A stretch of DNA of 52,438 bases from Candidatus Kuenenia stuttgartensis (GTDB lineage: Bacteria; Planctomycetota; Planctomycetia; Pirellulales; UBA1268): contig CAMBSN010000010.1 in NCBI GenBank assembly GCA_945870505.1, forward strand, positions 1 through 52,438, given 5' to 3'. The notes under the pieces were generated by a model. The model was not told the DNA's origin and searched no databases. It saw only the letters and a list, made by a program, of their open reading frames with translations. Each line of letters starts with the position of its first letter. Within the stretch, counting starts at the first letter, position 1. Below, piece after piece: positions 27,675 through 36,799 of this stretch. Made by a program: the position numbers and the translations under genes.

Positions 27675-28640
27675 ATGCAGGTTGGGACACCACACACGGC
27701 GCCGTTGCCGCGGCGCGGCCAGGCGGCCGCTCGCGACGGCGTGGCGTGGCGGCTGGCCGATCTGCCGGCGGGCGACGACCTCGCCGCTGCCGAGGCCTTC
27801 TGTCGGGCCGTCGCCCAACGCCACTACGAAAACTTCACCGTCGCAACCCGCCTCGTGCCGGCGCAGCTCCGCCAGCACCTCGCCAACGTCTACGCCTTCG
27901 CCCGCTGGGCCGACGACCTCGGCGACGAATCGGCGTCTCCGACGGAGGCCACTGTCGCGCTCGCGGCATGGCGCGAGGAACTCGACGCCTGCTTCGCCGG
28001 CCGGCCGCGGCACCCGGTGTTTCTCGCGCTCGCCGACACGATCCGCCGCACCGGCCTCGACCGCGCGCCCTTCGCCGACCTAATCGCCGCGTTCGAGCAG
28101 GACCAGCGACAGACGCGGTATGCGACCCGCGACGACCTCGTCGCCTACTGCCGCCACTCGGCCGATCCTGTCGGCCGGATCGTGCTGGCGCTGGAGGGCT
28201 GTCGCGACCTGCAGTTGGTGGCGATGTCCGACTCGATCTGCACCGGGCTGCAGCTCGTCAACTTCTGGCAGGACGTTCGTCGCGACCGGCTCGCCGGCCG
28301 CGTCTATCTTCCGCTCGACGACATGACGCGGCACGGCGTCGATGAGGCAATGCTCGATGCGCCGTCGGCATCCCCTGCCCTGCGGCGGCTCCTGGCCGTC
28401 GAGGTGGAGTGGGCCCGCCGCTGCTTCGCCGCGGGGGCGCCGCTCGCCGATGCCGCCCCCGCCGTGCTCCGGCCCGCGATCGAGATGTTCATCGGTGGCG
28501 GGCGGGCTGTTGCCGACGCCATCGAGCAAGCGGGTTTCGACACGCTCTCCCGGCGGCCGACGGTGGGCCGCTGGGCGAAGATGCGGCTTGCGGCCCGCGC
28601 CTGGTGGCGATCTTGCGTGGCCGGCGGGGGCCGCGCATGA
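27675..28640 (+). CDS. hpnC: Squalene synthase HpnC (hydroxysqualene-forming branch)
   Basis: 321 aa, trans-isoprenyl diphosphate synthase fold. First Asp-rich motif FARWADDLGDE near 75-85 and second NFWQDVRRD near 196-204. With HpnD and HpnE it makes squalene from farnesyl diphosphate via presqualene diphosphate and hydroxysqualene; HpnC performs the conversion to hydroxysqualene in characterised systems. ATG 27675 follows GAGGGAG. The first 30 residues are a low-complexity extension. The stop overlaps the hpnD start (ATGA). Confidence 0.94.
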   Translation: MQVGTPHTAPLPRRGQAAARDGVAWRLADLPAGDDLAAAEAFCRAVAQRHYENFTVATRLVPAQLRQHLANVYAFARWADDLGDESASPTEATVALAAWREELDACFAGRPRHPVFLALADTIRRTGLDRAPFADLIAAFEQDQRQTRYATRDDLVAYCRHSADPVGRIVLALEGCRDLQLVAMSDSICTGLQLVNFWQDVRRDRLAGRVYLPLDDMTRHGVDEAMLDAPSASPALRRLLAVEVEWARRCFAAGAPLADAAPAVLRPAIEMFIGGGRAVADAIEQAGFDTLSRRPTVGRWAKMRLAARAWWRSCVAGGGRA

Positions 28641-29500
28641 CCACGCTGGCGGCCGATCATGCGGCGTGCGCGGCGATCCTGAGGCGATCGGGCTCGAGCT
28701 TCGCCATGCCGATCGCACTACTGCCGGAGGCGAAACGCCGCGGCACGACCGCGCTCTACGCCTTTTGCCGGGTGGCCGACGACATCGTGGACGACGCCGC
28801 CGACCGCGAAGCCGCCGCCGCGGGGTTGGCTGCCTTTTCCACCTCCACCGACGCCGCGCTCTCGGGCCTCCCGGTCGATGATCCCGTGCTCCGCGCCGTC
28901 ACCGACACGGTCCGCCGCTACGCGGTGCCCGAGCAGTACCTACGGGACATCCTCGCGGGCGTGCGGATGGACCTCCACCACAGTCGTTATGAGACCCCCG
29001 CCGAACTCGAGCTCTACTGCAGCCGCGTGGCAAGCGCCGTAGGCATCGCCGCCATCCACGTCTGGGGATTCACCGACCCCAGCGCGATCGGCCTCGCGCA
29101 CGACTGTGGCGTTGCCTTTCAGCTGACCAACATCCTCCGCGACATTCCTGAGGATCTCGGCCGCGGCCGGGTGTACCTGCCGGAAGAGGATTTCCTGGCA
29201 TGCGGCTGCACAGTGAACGACCTCCTGGCGGGTCGGATCGGCCCGGCCTTCGCCCGGCTTGCCACGCTGGAGATCCAGCGGGCGGCGGAGAGGTTTCGAC
29301 GGGCGGCGGCGCTCGACGGCATGCTCTCCACCGACGGCCGGGGCGTGTTTCGCGCGATGTTCGGCGTCTATCGGACGCTGCTCCGGGCGGTGGGCCGCCA
29401 GGGAGTTGGCATCTTCACGGCGAAGGTGCGGGCTTCCAAGCCGCGGCTCATGGCGGCGGCGCTGGCCACGCTCGCCTGCGGGACGAAGGTGTGGCGATGA
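28637..29500 (+). CDS. hpnD: Presqualene diphosphate synthase HpnD
   Basis: 287 aa. The first Asp-rich motif YAFCRVADDIVDD lies near 41-53 and the second, NILRDIPED with GRGRVYLP, near 165-185. In characterised systems HpnD condenses two farnesyl diphosphates to presqualene diphosphate. Start and stop both overlap the neighbouring genes by ATGA (hpnC at 28637-28640; hpnE at 29497-29500), so hpnCDE is a tightly coupled operon. HpnC and HpnD are told apart here by gene order and by the family motifs around the Asp pairs. Confidence 0.94.
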   Translation: MTTLAADHAACAAILRRSGSSFAMPIALLPEAKRRGTTALYAFCRVADDIVDDAADREAAAAGLAAFSTSTDAALSGLPVDDPVLRAVTDTVRRYAVPEQYLRDILAGVRMDLHHSRYETPAELELYCSRVASAVGIAAIHVWGFTDPSAIGLAHDCGVAFQLTNILRDIPEDLGRGRVYLPEEDFLACGCTVNDLLAGRIGPAFARLATLEIQRAAERFRRAAALDGMLSTDGRGVFRAMFGVYRTLLRAVGRQGVGIFTAKVRASKPRLMAAALATLACGTKVWR

Positions 29501-30894
29501 GCGGCAGTCCCCAGATTGAGCCACCGCACGTGATCGTCGTTGGCGGCGGGCTCGCCGGTCTCGCGGCGGCGGCGGCGCTCGCCGAAAGCCGCTGTCGCGT
29601 GACGCTACTCGAAGCGCGGCGGCGGTGTGGCGGCCGCGCGGCGTCGTATGAGGACCCGGTGGGCGGCGGGCTCGTCGATGCTTGCCAGCACGTGGCCATG
29701 GGCTGCTGCACCAACTTCCTCGACCTCTGCCGCCGGGCCGGCCTCGACGATGCCCTCCGCCGCGACCGGACGCTCTGGTTCATCGGTCCCGACGGTGACC
29801 GGAGCCGCTGCACGCCGTCGCGGGTTTTACCGGCGCCGCTCCACCTCGCTCCCCTGCTCCTCGGCATGCGGCATTTCTCGGTCGGCGAGAAGCTCGCCCT
29901 CGGCCGGGGCATGCTGCGGCTGGCCCGGCATCAGTCCGCCGGAGGGGCCGATACGGCGACGGCGCTTGAGTGGCTGCGATCGATCGGCCAGCCCGAGCGG
30001 GTGATCCGCCTCTTCTGGCAGCCGGTGATCGAAAGCGCGCTCGGCGAATCGATCGACCTCGTGGGCATCACGGCCGCTCGCAAGGTGGCGGTCGATGGCT
30101 TCCTCGCGCACCGCGACGCGGCCGACCTGATCGTGCCGACCGAGCCGCTGGGCCGGCTCTTCGGCGATCGGCTCATCCGCTGGCTGGAGGGGGCGGGCGT
30201 CGTCGTCGAACGCGGGATGACGGTCACGGAGATCGAGCGAGCCACCGATGGACGGGTTGCCGCCGTCCGCTGTGGAACGGAGTCGATCGCCGGCGACGCC
30301 GTCGTGCTCGCGGTGCCGTGGAGGGCCGCGGGCCGGCTGGTGCCCGATGTCGTGCCGGACGTGGCCGAGCAGCTGGCGGGATCGCCGATTACGGCCGTGC
30401 ATCTCTGGTTCGATCGCGATGTGATCGACGTTCCCCACGCCGTGCTCGTGGGCCGCGTGTCGCAGTGGGTGTTTCGCGGCGAGCCCGGGTCCACCACGCC
30501 CGGCCACTGCCAGGTGGTGATCAGCGCGTCCCGCGGGCTGATGCAGGGCGACCGGCAGAAGCTCGTGGACCAGGTGGTCGCGGAACTGCGGGAGGTGTTT
30601 CCAGCCGCCCGCGACGCCGAACTCCGGGACGCGAAGGTCGTGACGGATCCCACGGCGGTGCTCTCGGTGCGGCCCGGCGTCGATGCCCAGCGGCCTGCCG
30701 CCACCACTCGCGTGCCCAATCTCTTTCTCGCGGGCGATTGGACGGCCACGGGCTGGCCTTCGACGATGGAGGGAGCGATCCGCAGCGGCCGCATCGCCGC
30801 GGCGGCCGCCGGCGGGTATCTCGGGACCGCCGTGGCGGCCGTCGTGCCTGAGCTCCCGAAAAACCCGCTCGTGCGGCTGATCACAGCGGGCTGA
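29497..30894 (+). CDS. hpnE: Hydroxysqualene dehydroxylase HpnE
   Basis: 465 aa FAD-dependent amine-oxidase-like protein. The N-terminal dinucleotide motif VVGGGLAGLAAAAAL starts near residue 14, followed by LEARRRCGGRA, and the C-terminal FAD motif LFLAGDWTATGWPSTMEGA lies near 405-425. HpnE reduces hydroxysqualene to squalene. It has the last place in the hpnCDE operon, overlapping hpnD. The gene end runs into a large REP cluster and converges on the probable hpnG. Confidence 0.94.
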   Translation: MSGSPQIEPPHVIVVGGGLAGLAAAAALAESRCRVTLLEARRRCGGRAASYEDPVGGGLVDACQHVAMGCCTNFLDLCRRAGLDDALRRDRTLWFIGPDGDRSRCTPSRVLPAPLHLAPLLLGMRHFSVGEKLALGRGMLRLARHQSAGGADTATALEWLRSIGQPERVIRLFWQPVIESALGESIDLVGITAARKVAVDGFLAHRDAADLIVPTEPLGRLFGDRLIRWLEGAGVVVERGMTVTEIERATDGRVAAVRCGTESIAGDAVVLAVPWRAAGRLVPDVVPDVAEQLAGSPITAVHLWFDRDVIDVPHAVLVGRVSQWVFRGEPGSTTPGHCQVVISASRGLMQGDRQKLVDQVVAELREVFPAARDAELRDAKVVTDPTAVLSVRPGVDAQRPAATTRVPNLFLAGDWTATGWPSTMEGAIRSGRIAAAAAGGYLGTAVAAVVPELPKNPLVRLITAG

Positions 30895-30930
30895 TGCTGG
30901 TTGATACGGTTCGCACGTATGCGAGTCGAG

Positions 30931-31364
30931 CAACACAGGTTGCCAACCTGTGCCGGATGTGCCGCAGGTTGAAAACCTGCGCTACGAATCGAGTCTGTAG
31001 CGTAGGTTTTTAACCTGCGTTGCTCCATGACACAGGTTGAAAACCTGTGCTACGAGAGGCACACACAGGTTGAAAACCTGTGCTACGAGAGGCAGCGAGG
31101 GGCTGCCCGTGCCCGGGAGCCGGCGTTGCTTTCTCCGCAAAGCCAGGATGGCAAAGCGGAGAAAGCATCGAGCGAGCGGAGGGCAGGATGCCCGTAGTGA
31201 GCGTCCGGCGACGGGCATGGGTAGCTCCGAGCCTCATGCGAACCGGGAAGACACACAGGTTGGAAACCTGTGCTACGAGAGGCACACACAGGTTGAAAAC
31301 CTGTGCTACGAGAGACCGTGAGCTGGCGCGGGATCCTGGTGCAGGTTGACAACCTGCACCTACG
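30931..31364. repeat. Largest REP cluster: eight palindromes plus structured core (copy 2, inverted)
   Basis: Palindromes of the CAGGTT-NNN-AACCTG type centre near 30943, 30972, 31014, 31043, 31074, 31265, 31297 and 31350; most end GCTACG, so they point to the minus strand. The core 31088-31250 is the inverted homologue of 21156-21319. Its hairpin is perfect: 31128-31138 with 31156-31166 (11 bp), an AAA/AAA internal loop, then GCCA/TGGC. The region fills the 465-nt convergent gap after hpnE. The final palindrome overlaps the last codons of the gene at 31360: that gene's TAG stop is the TAG of the REP GTAG. Confidence 0.82.
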
Positions 31365-32136
31365 TGGGGAGCTTCGAGCCAGGCCAGACGCGGATCGCCT
31401 CCACGACCGCATCGGCGAGTGTGCGGGAGTCGATGACCGACCGCTCCCAGAGTCGCCAGAGATCGACGGCGGCGGCCGGCCGCCGGCCGACCGCACCGAC
31501 CACGGCACCGAGACGACGCAGGGACGACTGCGGTGCCGATAACGTCGCCACCTCGCCCGGCAGCGTCTCGTGGGCGTTGTCGGAGATCACGCGGACCGCC
31601 GCGCAGGGCAGGCCGGCCGCGGCCGCCACCTCGGCGACCGCGAAGGTCTCCATGTCAACGAGCTGGCTGCCAGTTCGCGCCGCGAGGCTCTGCTTCATCT
31701 CGACGGTGGCGGCCACGGCATCCACCGTCACGATCGTCAGCGGCTCGGAACGCGGACGCGGCGGTGCCGCGAGCGTGATCCGCCGGGCCGCGTGGTCCAT
31801 CACAGCAACCTCCGGACGCACGGCGCTGCCCCGCCGCAGGTCGGGATCAAGGCCGCCAGCGAAGCCGGCCGAGACAATCAGCCTCGGATGGTGGCCATCG
31901 ATCAGCTGGCGGACCGCCGTGGCGGCCGCGATGCGGCCCACGCCGGAGATGCACCAGGCGATCCGCCTACCGACGGCAACGCCGGTTGAAAATGCGAACT
32001 GGGCTCCCTGCACTTCGCGACGATCCTCGATCAGTCGCTCGAAGGCATCGGCCTCCACGGACAGGGCGAAGACGATGCCAACGTCGACGGCGGACGACGG
32101 CAGGCGAGCAGTGTCACTGACGGCGGGAGGAGGCAT
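31360..32136 (-). CDS. hpnG: Nucleosidase/phosphorylase family protein, probable hopanoid HpnG
   Basis: 258 aa, PNP/MTAN fold. FALSVEADAFERLI opens the fold after a 16-residue extension; SAGFAGGLDPDLRRG and LVDMETFAVAEVA are the nucleoside-binding motifs, and RVISDNAHE ends the active-site region. The GGLDP-type loop recalls HpnG, which strips adenine from adenosylhopane to give ribosylhopane. MTA/SAH or futalosine nucleosidase are alternatives. The hopanoid genes on the facing strand favour HpnG. ATG 32136 follows GGAGGAGG. It starts 22 nt after the Cys-rich gene, so it is probably in the porin operon. Confidence 0.65.
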   Translation of the reverse strand: MPPPAVSDTARLPSSAVDVGIVFALSVEADAFERLIEDRREVQGAQFAFSTGVAVGRRIAWCISGVGRIAAATAVRQLIDGHHPRLIVSAGFAGGLDPDLRRGSAVRPEVAVMDHAARRITLAAPPRPRSEPLTIVTVDAVAATVEMKQSLAARTGSQLVDMETFAVAEVAAAAGLPCAAVRVISDNAHETLPGEVATLSAPQSSLRRLGAVVGAVGRRPAAAVDLWRLWERSVIDSRTLADAVVEAIRVWPGSKLPT

Positions 32137-32158
32137 GGCGACGGAGTCCTCGCCCCGC

Positions 32159-32605
32159 TCACCACCACGAGGCGCAGCGATGCAGGAAGGCGACCGGGTT
32201 CCACCAGCATAACCGTGATTCGTCGTGGCCGGCGGCACAGTCGCAGGGCTCGACGGGCACCATCTTCACCTCGTACTTCGGCACCCGCTCGACCTTCTCT
32301 GGGCCGTCAACCTTGTAGACCTTCTTCTTGACGATCACGTCGCCGCACGGTGGATGGCAGCGGCACTCGGGTGGCGGCGTGTGCCACGGGTCGCGACCAC
32401 GGACGCAGGTGTATTCGCACTTCATCGAGTAGACGGGCTTTAACGACTTCTTCTCGTCCCAGGTGCCACTGCAGGCCGGGATGCACTCCCGGCAGCCGCC
32501 GGTGCATCCCGTGCAGCCGGCGCGGGCGCGGCTCGTCGCCACGGCCGCCCCGGCGAGCGTGGCGAGCAGGGCGATGGCACGTATGTGGTTCGTGGTGCGT
32601 CGCAT
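32159..32605 (-). CDS. Small Cys-rich secreted protein, unknown function
   Basis: 148 aa. A signal peptide (MRRTTNHIRAIALLATLAG to about residue 30, ending ARA) precedes a mature domain of about 118 residues with 14 Cys, many in CxxC-like spacing: GCTGCTGGCRECIPAC, MKCEYTC, PECRCHPPC, EPCDC. The middle has a Lys/Val-rich segment (VIVKKKVYKV ... VPKYEVKMVPVEP). The pattern suggests disulfide bonding or metal binding outside the cytoplasm; I know no characterised homologue. Gaps of 25 nt from the porin and 22 nt to hpnG place it in one operon. Confidence 0.75.
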   Translation of the reverse strand: MRRTTNHIRAIALLATLAGAAVATSRARAGCTGCTGGCRECIPACSGTWDEKKSLKPVYSMKCEYTCVRGRDPWHTPPPECRCHPPCGDVIVKKKVYKVDGPEKVERVPKYEVKMVPVEPCDCAAGHDESRLCWWNPVAFLHRCASWW

Positions 32606-32630
32606 GAGAACGTCTCCGTGCGGCCGAGGG

Positions 32631-34526
32631 TCAGAAGTCGAACGCGAGCCGGGTGCCGAAGCCGTGGATGCAGCCGCTGCCGTCGTAGCTGGGTCCCGGA
32701 ACAATGCTCCCATCTTTTTGCTTCTTGAACGGCGTGCTCGAGAAGTCGCGATAGGTGAAGTCGTAGTTGAAGTAGACGCGGGCGTTGGGGTTGAGCAGCC
32801 AGTTGAGGCCGAGCGTGCAGCCGTTGAGCACGCCACCGTTCACCTCGCCGTCGCTCAGGCAGAGGTAGTTGTAGCGCACGCCCAGCTGCCAGGCACCTTC
32901 GCTCACGCTCAGCCTCCGCCCCGAGCCCCCGCCGCGAACGGCGTAGAAGTTGTTGTGCGGAACAGGGCGGTCGAAGCGGTATTCGATCTTTGAGTAGGTG
33001 CGGCTTTCGCCGGTGAGGAAATAGAGCACTTCCGCATAGCCGCTCTGAAAGTAGACCGTGCCCACCTTGGTGCCCGGGGCAGGCTGGTAGCCGTTGGTCA
33101 CCAGCGGGCCGGCGCTGGTGGTGCTGGCGTTGTAGAGCCAGGAGCCGAAGTACTCCGATTGGAACGACCACGGCCCGTTGTTGCCGACGAACTCCAGCCC
33201 GATCATGTTCTGCCACGAGCCCTGGAGCAGGCCGGAGTCGGCGTAGATCGAGTTGAGCGGGCCGGGCGGGCCGTTACGAATCGAGCCGCGGCTCCGGAAC
33301 CGCACCGCGTTGATCGGGTCGCCGGTGGGCAGGCCCGTTTCGTTGTCGAACGACGTGTACTGCCGCCGCGGCTCCATCGTCCGGCCGGAGATGGCGAGGT
33401 GGAGCAGTTTGCGGCCTTCGTCCTCGAACACCGGAAGAATAATCAGCCGGCCGACCGTCATGCTGCCACCGCTGGAGTTGTTAAAGCCGAACGGATTGGT
33501 GGCGTTCTTGAACTCGCCGACCTGCCAGGCGACGTCACCCTCCTCGTTGCTGTTGAGGATCTGAATGCCGGGTAGAAAGCCGTTATTGAAGGGCCCCTCG
33601 AAGGCGTCTTGGCTGAACGACCGCTCCATGAAGTTGAGCCAGCGGCTGCTCGTGAGATGCTCGTAGCCGAAGGGGTCTTTTTGGTTGCCGACGCGGACCG
33701 TGCCCAGGATGGGGATCTCCCGGAGCTGAAGCCAGAGGTCGGTGACGGCGGTCAGCGGGCCGGCGTCACGTTCCGTGGGGTAGGTCTCGTTGTTGACATT
33801 GATCTGATTGACGAAGTCGTATTCCGCCGCCCAGTCGTAGAACTCGTACATCCGCCCCTCCATGCGGAACCGGGCACGGCGGAGGGCGACGGTGTCGGCG
33901 AGTGTCGGATCGAGGCCACCCTGGTTCGGCGCCTGATTGCCGGGGCCGGGCCCGGCCGTGAAGGCGACGGCATCGACCTGCGTGCGACCGCCGATCTTGA
34001 TTCTGAAGTCCTTCTGCTTCGACTCGGCGTGATAGCCCGCCGCCCACTTCGAACTGAGATTTGTATCGCTGCCGATCTCGTACGGTTCCGGCGGCTTCTT
34101 CTCGTCCGTGTTGGCGTCCTTGTCCGTCTTCGAATCCTTCTTGTCAGCTTCCTTGTCGGGGTTCGTAGCCTCGGCACCTGTGGCAGCCTTCGCGGACGGA
34201 GCGGGCAGCGGTTCGGCCGCCTTCTGAGTTTCGAGTTCCTGGATCCGCTGCTCGAGCGCCGTCATCCGTTGGCGGTCCGCCTCGACGGCTTCGGAGACCT
34301 CGGCGAGCGAGCCAAAGTCTGCTGCCACGCTTGGAATCGCGAGCGGAGCCGCATCGCTCGTGTCGGCCACGACGAAGATCGCATCCGCGGCCCAGCCCAG
34401 GGCCGGCGTCGCGACAAACGTGATCGCGGTCAGCAGAATCGTGAGTCGGAAGTGGCGGAAAACACCCACGAGTCTGTCTGCCGTGCCCAGATTGCCGGAT
34501 CGCAGGGTCCGTTCATCTTCATGCAA
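32631..34526 (-). CDS. Outer-membrane porin, phosphate-selective O/P type, with coiled-coil stalk
   Basis: 631 aa. After an export signal (LTILLTAITFVATPALGWA) comes a short heptad coiled coil (about 80-100, TALEQRIQELETQ), an acidic/Lys-rich linker (about 115-150) and a beta-barrel region from about 170 to the C-terminal Phe (RLAFDF, a typical barrel end). FRIKIGGRTQVDA, FEGRMYEFYDWAAEYDF-like strands and YAEVLYFLTGESR fit the Porin_O_P family. The coiled coil may trimerise or bind the cell wall, inferred from other stalked porins. The frame opens with TTG 34526 after GAGGGTGG; GTG 34469 (19 codons later) would give a more usual signal peptide. Confidence 0.85.
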   Translation of the reverse strand: MHEDERTLRSGNLGTADRLVGVFRHFRLTILLTAITFVATPALGWAADAIFVVADTSDAAPLAIPSVAADFGSLAEVSEAVEADRQRMTALEQRIQELETQKAAEPLPAPSAKAATGAEATNPDKEADKKDSKTDKDANTDEKKPPEPYEIGSDTNLSSKWAAGYHAESKQKDFRIKIGGRTQVDAVAFTAGPGPGNQAPNQGGLDPTLADTVALRRARFRMEGRMYEFYDWAAEYDFVNQINVNNETYPTERDAGPLTAVTDLWLQLREIPILGTVRVGNQKDPFGYEHLTSSRWLNFMERSFSQDAFEGPFNNGFLPGIQILNSNEEGDVAWQVGEFKNATNPFGFNNSSGGSMTVGRLIILPVFEDEGRKLLHLAISGRTMEPRRQYTSFDNETGLPTGDPINAVRFRSRGSIRNGPPGPLNSIYADSGLLQGSWQNMIGLEFVGNNGPWSFQSEYFGSWLYNASTTSAGPLVTNGYQPAPGTKVGTVYFQSGYAEVLYFLTGESRTYSKIEYRFDRPVPHNNFYAVRGGGSGRRLSVSEGAWQLGVRYNYLCLSDGEVNGGVLNGCTLGLNWLLNPNARVYFNYDFTYRDFSSTPFKKQKDGSIVPGPSYDGSGCIHGFGTRLAFDF

Positions 34527-34590
34527 TCGCTACCACCCTCTTTATCGGCAAGGTCCATGGACCTCGTGAGTGTGGCGGTTCTGCAAGCCG

Positions 34591-36069
34591 TCAGCGGGCG
34601 GCAGGCTGGGCTGTTTGGCTGGCCAGGGCAGGCCGCTCGCTGTGGAGGGAACGCAGCACGGACGGAGAGGCGGCGGGAAACCGCACCGTGACCGTGGTTC
34701 CCTCGCCGACCCTGCTGGCGATCCCGATCGTGCCCCCGCACGAGTCCGCGATCGATCGGCAGATCGAGAGCCCCAGGCCCCCGCTCCTGATTCCCGAACC
34801 GTGAGTCCGCGCCGGGTCGGCCTTGAAGAATCGATCAAAGACGTGTTCGAGATCGCGGGGAGCGATCCCCATGCCGGTATCCGCCACCTCAAGGGTCACC
34901 GTCTCACCAGCGGCGACGGTCCGCACCTCGACGGCACCACCCGAGGGCGTGAAGCGGATGGCGTTGTCGAGCAGGTTGCTCAGCAGGCGACGCAGATCGA
35001 CGGGGTTTGCGAGTGTCTCGGCGGGCTGATCGGCAGAGATGGTGAGCGTGATCCCCCGCTCCTCGGCAACCCCAGAGAACATCGCCACCGCCTGTCGGGC
35101 AACCAGCGTGAGATCGATGCCCAGGTGATCGCGTGGCTCCGCGGGATTTCCCGACTCCGCCAGCAGGAGCATGTCGTTGGCAACCTTCGAGAGGTGTCGC
35201 GCTGCGTCGAGCATGTCGGAGAGCGTTTCCTGCTGGTCGAGTGGCAGGTCGTCGCGGGCCAGCGCCACCTCCATCGAACTCTGCAGGGCGGCGAGGGGGC
35301 CGCGAAGCTCGTGCGCCGCGTCGGCGACGAACTGCTCCTGCTTGTCGACGTGCTGAGCCACCGAGTCGAGCAGGCCGTTGATGGTGCGGGCGAGCAGGTC
35401 GAGTTCGTCGCTTGTGCCGCGGACCGGCAGGCGATCGCCCAGGCGGCTTGGGCTGAGCCGCTCGGCGGTACGGAGCATCGCTCCCATCGGTTGTGTGGCC
35501 CGGCCGGCGAGCCAGTAGGCGGCGAACGGGGTGATCAGCGTAAGCCCGAGGCCCATCCCCGTCAGCAGGCGAATCAGGCCGGCGAGACTGTCATCGAGCC
35601 CCGTCGTGTAGGTGCCCACCCGCACGAGATACGACGGTCCGGAGTCACGATCAATGCGATTGCGGACGTAGCGGTAGTGGCCAACCTGGCGGACCACCTC
35701 CACCTGTTCGACGTCCTTGGGAGGGTAGTTCACGACATCCGCGGGGCAGTGGTCGCTCTTCCAAACAGTCGCCCCGTCGGGGGTGAGGAGATGGAGAAAC
35801 CAGCCCCGTTCCTCGTGGCTGGCGGCTTTGCGGCGGAGTTCCGCCACGAGCGGTGCCGCATCTCCGCTGAGTTCCTGCACGGCCAGAGCGATCTCGCGAG
35901 AGGCGGCACGGAGTTCCGCATCGCAGTCGGCGTAGAGTGCCGAGCGGGCGGAGAACCGCACGATGAGCAGCGTGGCCGTCGTGAGCAGGATCACGACGGC
36001 CGTATTCCAGAGCGTCAGCCTGGTGCGGAGCGACGTGGCGCGAATCCACTCAATCAGTGGCGAGTGCAT
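34591..36069 (-). CDS. Membrane sensor histidine kinase (OmpR-partner type)
   Basis: 492 aa. Membrane segment 1 at about 18-39, a periplasmic sensor of about 120 residues, membrane segment 2 at about 165-187, HAMP (about 190-240), HisKA with AAHELRGPLAALQ, and HATPase_c with N-box LLSNLLDNAIRF, VADTGMGI and GGLGLSICRSIA. It overlaps the response regulator by 20 nt (36050-36069). The sensed signal is unknown. The porin follows 64 nt downstream, which suggests that porin expression is a target, by analogy with other porin-linked two-component systems. Confidence 0.93.
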   Translation of the reverse strand: MHSPLIEWIRATSLRTRLTLWNTAVVILLTTATLLIVRFSARSALYADCDAELRAASREIALAVQELSGDAAPLVAELRRKAASHEERGWFLHLLTPDGATVWKSDHCPADVVNYPPKDVEQVEVVRQVGHYRYVRNRIDRDSGPSYLVRVGTYTTGLDDSLAGLIRLLTGMGLGLTLITPFAAYWLAGRATQPMGAMLRTAERLSPSRLGDRLPVRGTSDELDLLARTINGLLDSVAQHVDKQEQFVADAAHELRGPLAALQSSMEVALARDDLPLDQQETLSDMLDAARHLSKVANDMLLLAESGNPAEPRDHLGIDLTLVARQAVAMFSGVAEERGITLTISADQPAETLANPVDLRRLLSNLLDNAIRFTPSGGAVEVRTVAAGETVTLEVADTGMGIAPRDLEHVFDRFFKADPARTHGSGIRSGGLGLSICRSIADSCGGTIGIASRVGEGTTVTVRFPAASPSVLRSLHSERPALASQTAQPAAR

Positions 36070-36718
36070 AGCCGCGGCCCCGGATCGTTTGGATCATCGA
36101 TGCGTCGCGGTCCTTGTCGATCTTGCCGCGGAGCCGGTTGATGTGGACCTCGATCACGTTGGTGGGGCCGTCCCAGTCGAAGCCCCAGACGTGCTCGCAG
36201 AGCATCTTGCGGGTCACAACCTGTCCTTGGAACCGCATCAGCAGCTCCAAAATGTTGAACTCCGTGGGTGTGAGATCGACGGGCCTGTCATCGAGAGTTG
36301 CCCGACGGTTGGCGAGGCTCAGGTGGAGACTTCCGGCGGCGAGCGTCATGGCCGGCTTGTCTCCGGCCCGGCGGTGCACGGCCTCGATCCGCGCCAGCAA
36401 CTCGTCCATCGCGAACGGCTTGACGAGATAGTCGTCGGCGCCCGCCTCGAAGGCCTGCAGTTTCTCGCCGACGAGGCCTCGCGCCGTGAGCACGATCACG
36501 GGGGTGCGGACCCCGCCAGCCCGCGCCGCCTTGAGCACCGAGAGGCCGTCTTCCCCCGGCAGCATGAGGTCGAGGATCACCACGTCGCTGGCGATCAACG
36601 CCTCCTTGCCTGCCACGGAGCCGTCCGGAAACCACCGGCACTCATGGCCGGCGGCTGAGACCGCCGCGCTGACCGCCTTGGCGATGATCGGATCGTCCTC
36701 GACGATGGCAACTTGCAT
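36050..36718 (-). CDS. OmpR/PhoB-type response regulator
   Basis: 222 aa. The receiver has the acidic pair VEDDP, phospho-acceptor Asp50 in VVILDLMLPGEDG, VLTARG and Lys in YLVKPF. The C-terminal winged helix reads LTPTEFNILELLMRF, MLCEHVWGFDWDG, VIEVHINRLRGKID and ends IRGRGYALATD. GGAGGAG lies just before ATG 36718. It stands upstream of, and overlaps, its kinase. On the upstream side an 81-nt gap separates it from guaA; a TATCCT-like box is visible there on the minus strand. Confidence 0.94.
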   Translation of the reverse strand: MQVAIVEDDPIIAKAVSAAVSAAGHECRWFPDGSVAGKEALIASDVVILDLMLPGEDGLSVLKAARAGGVRTPVIVLTARGLVGEKLQAFEAGADDYLVKPFAMDELLARIEAVHRRAGDKPAMTLAAGSLHLSLANRRATLDDRPVDLTPTEFNILELLMRFQGQVVTRKMLCEHVWGFDWDGPTNVIEVHINRLRGKIDKDRDASMIQTIRGRGYALATD

Positions 36719-36799
36719 CCGGCTCCTCCACAGAAGGGCGATCTGCCGCCCTCACCTCCTGGAAGTTTCTTAGGATACCGTCTGCCCGGCGTCCGGGCG

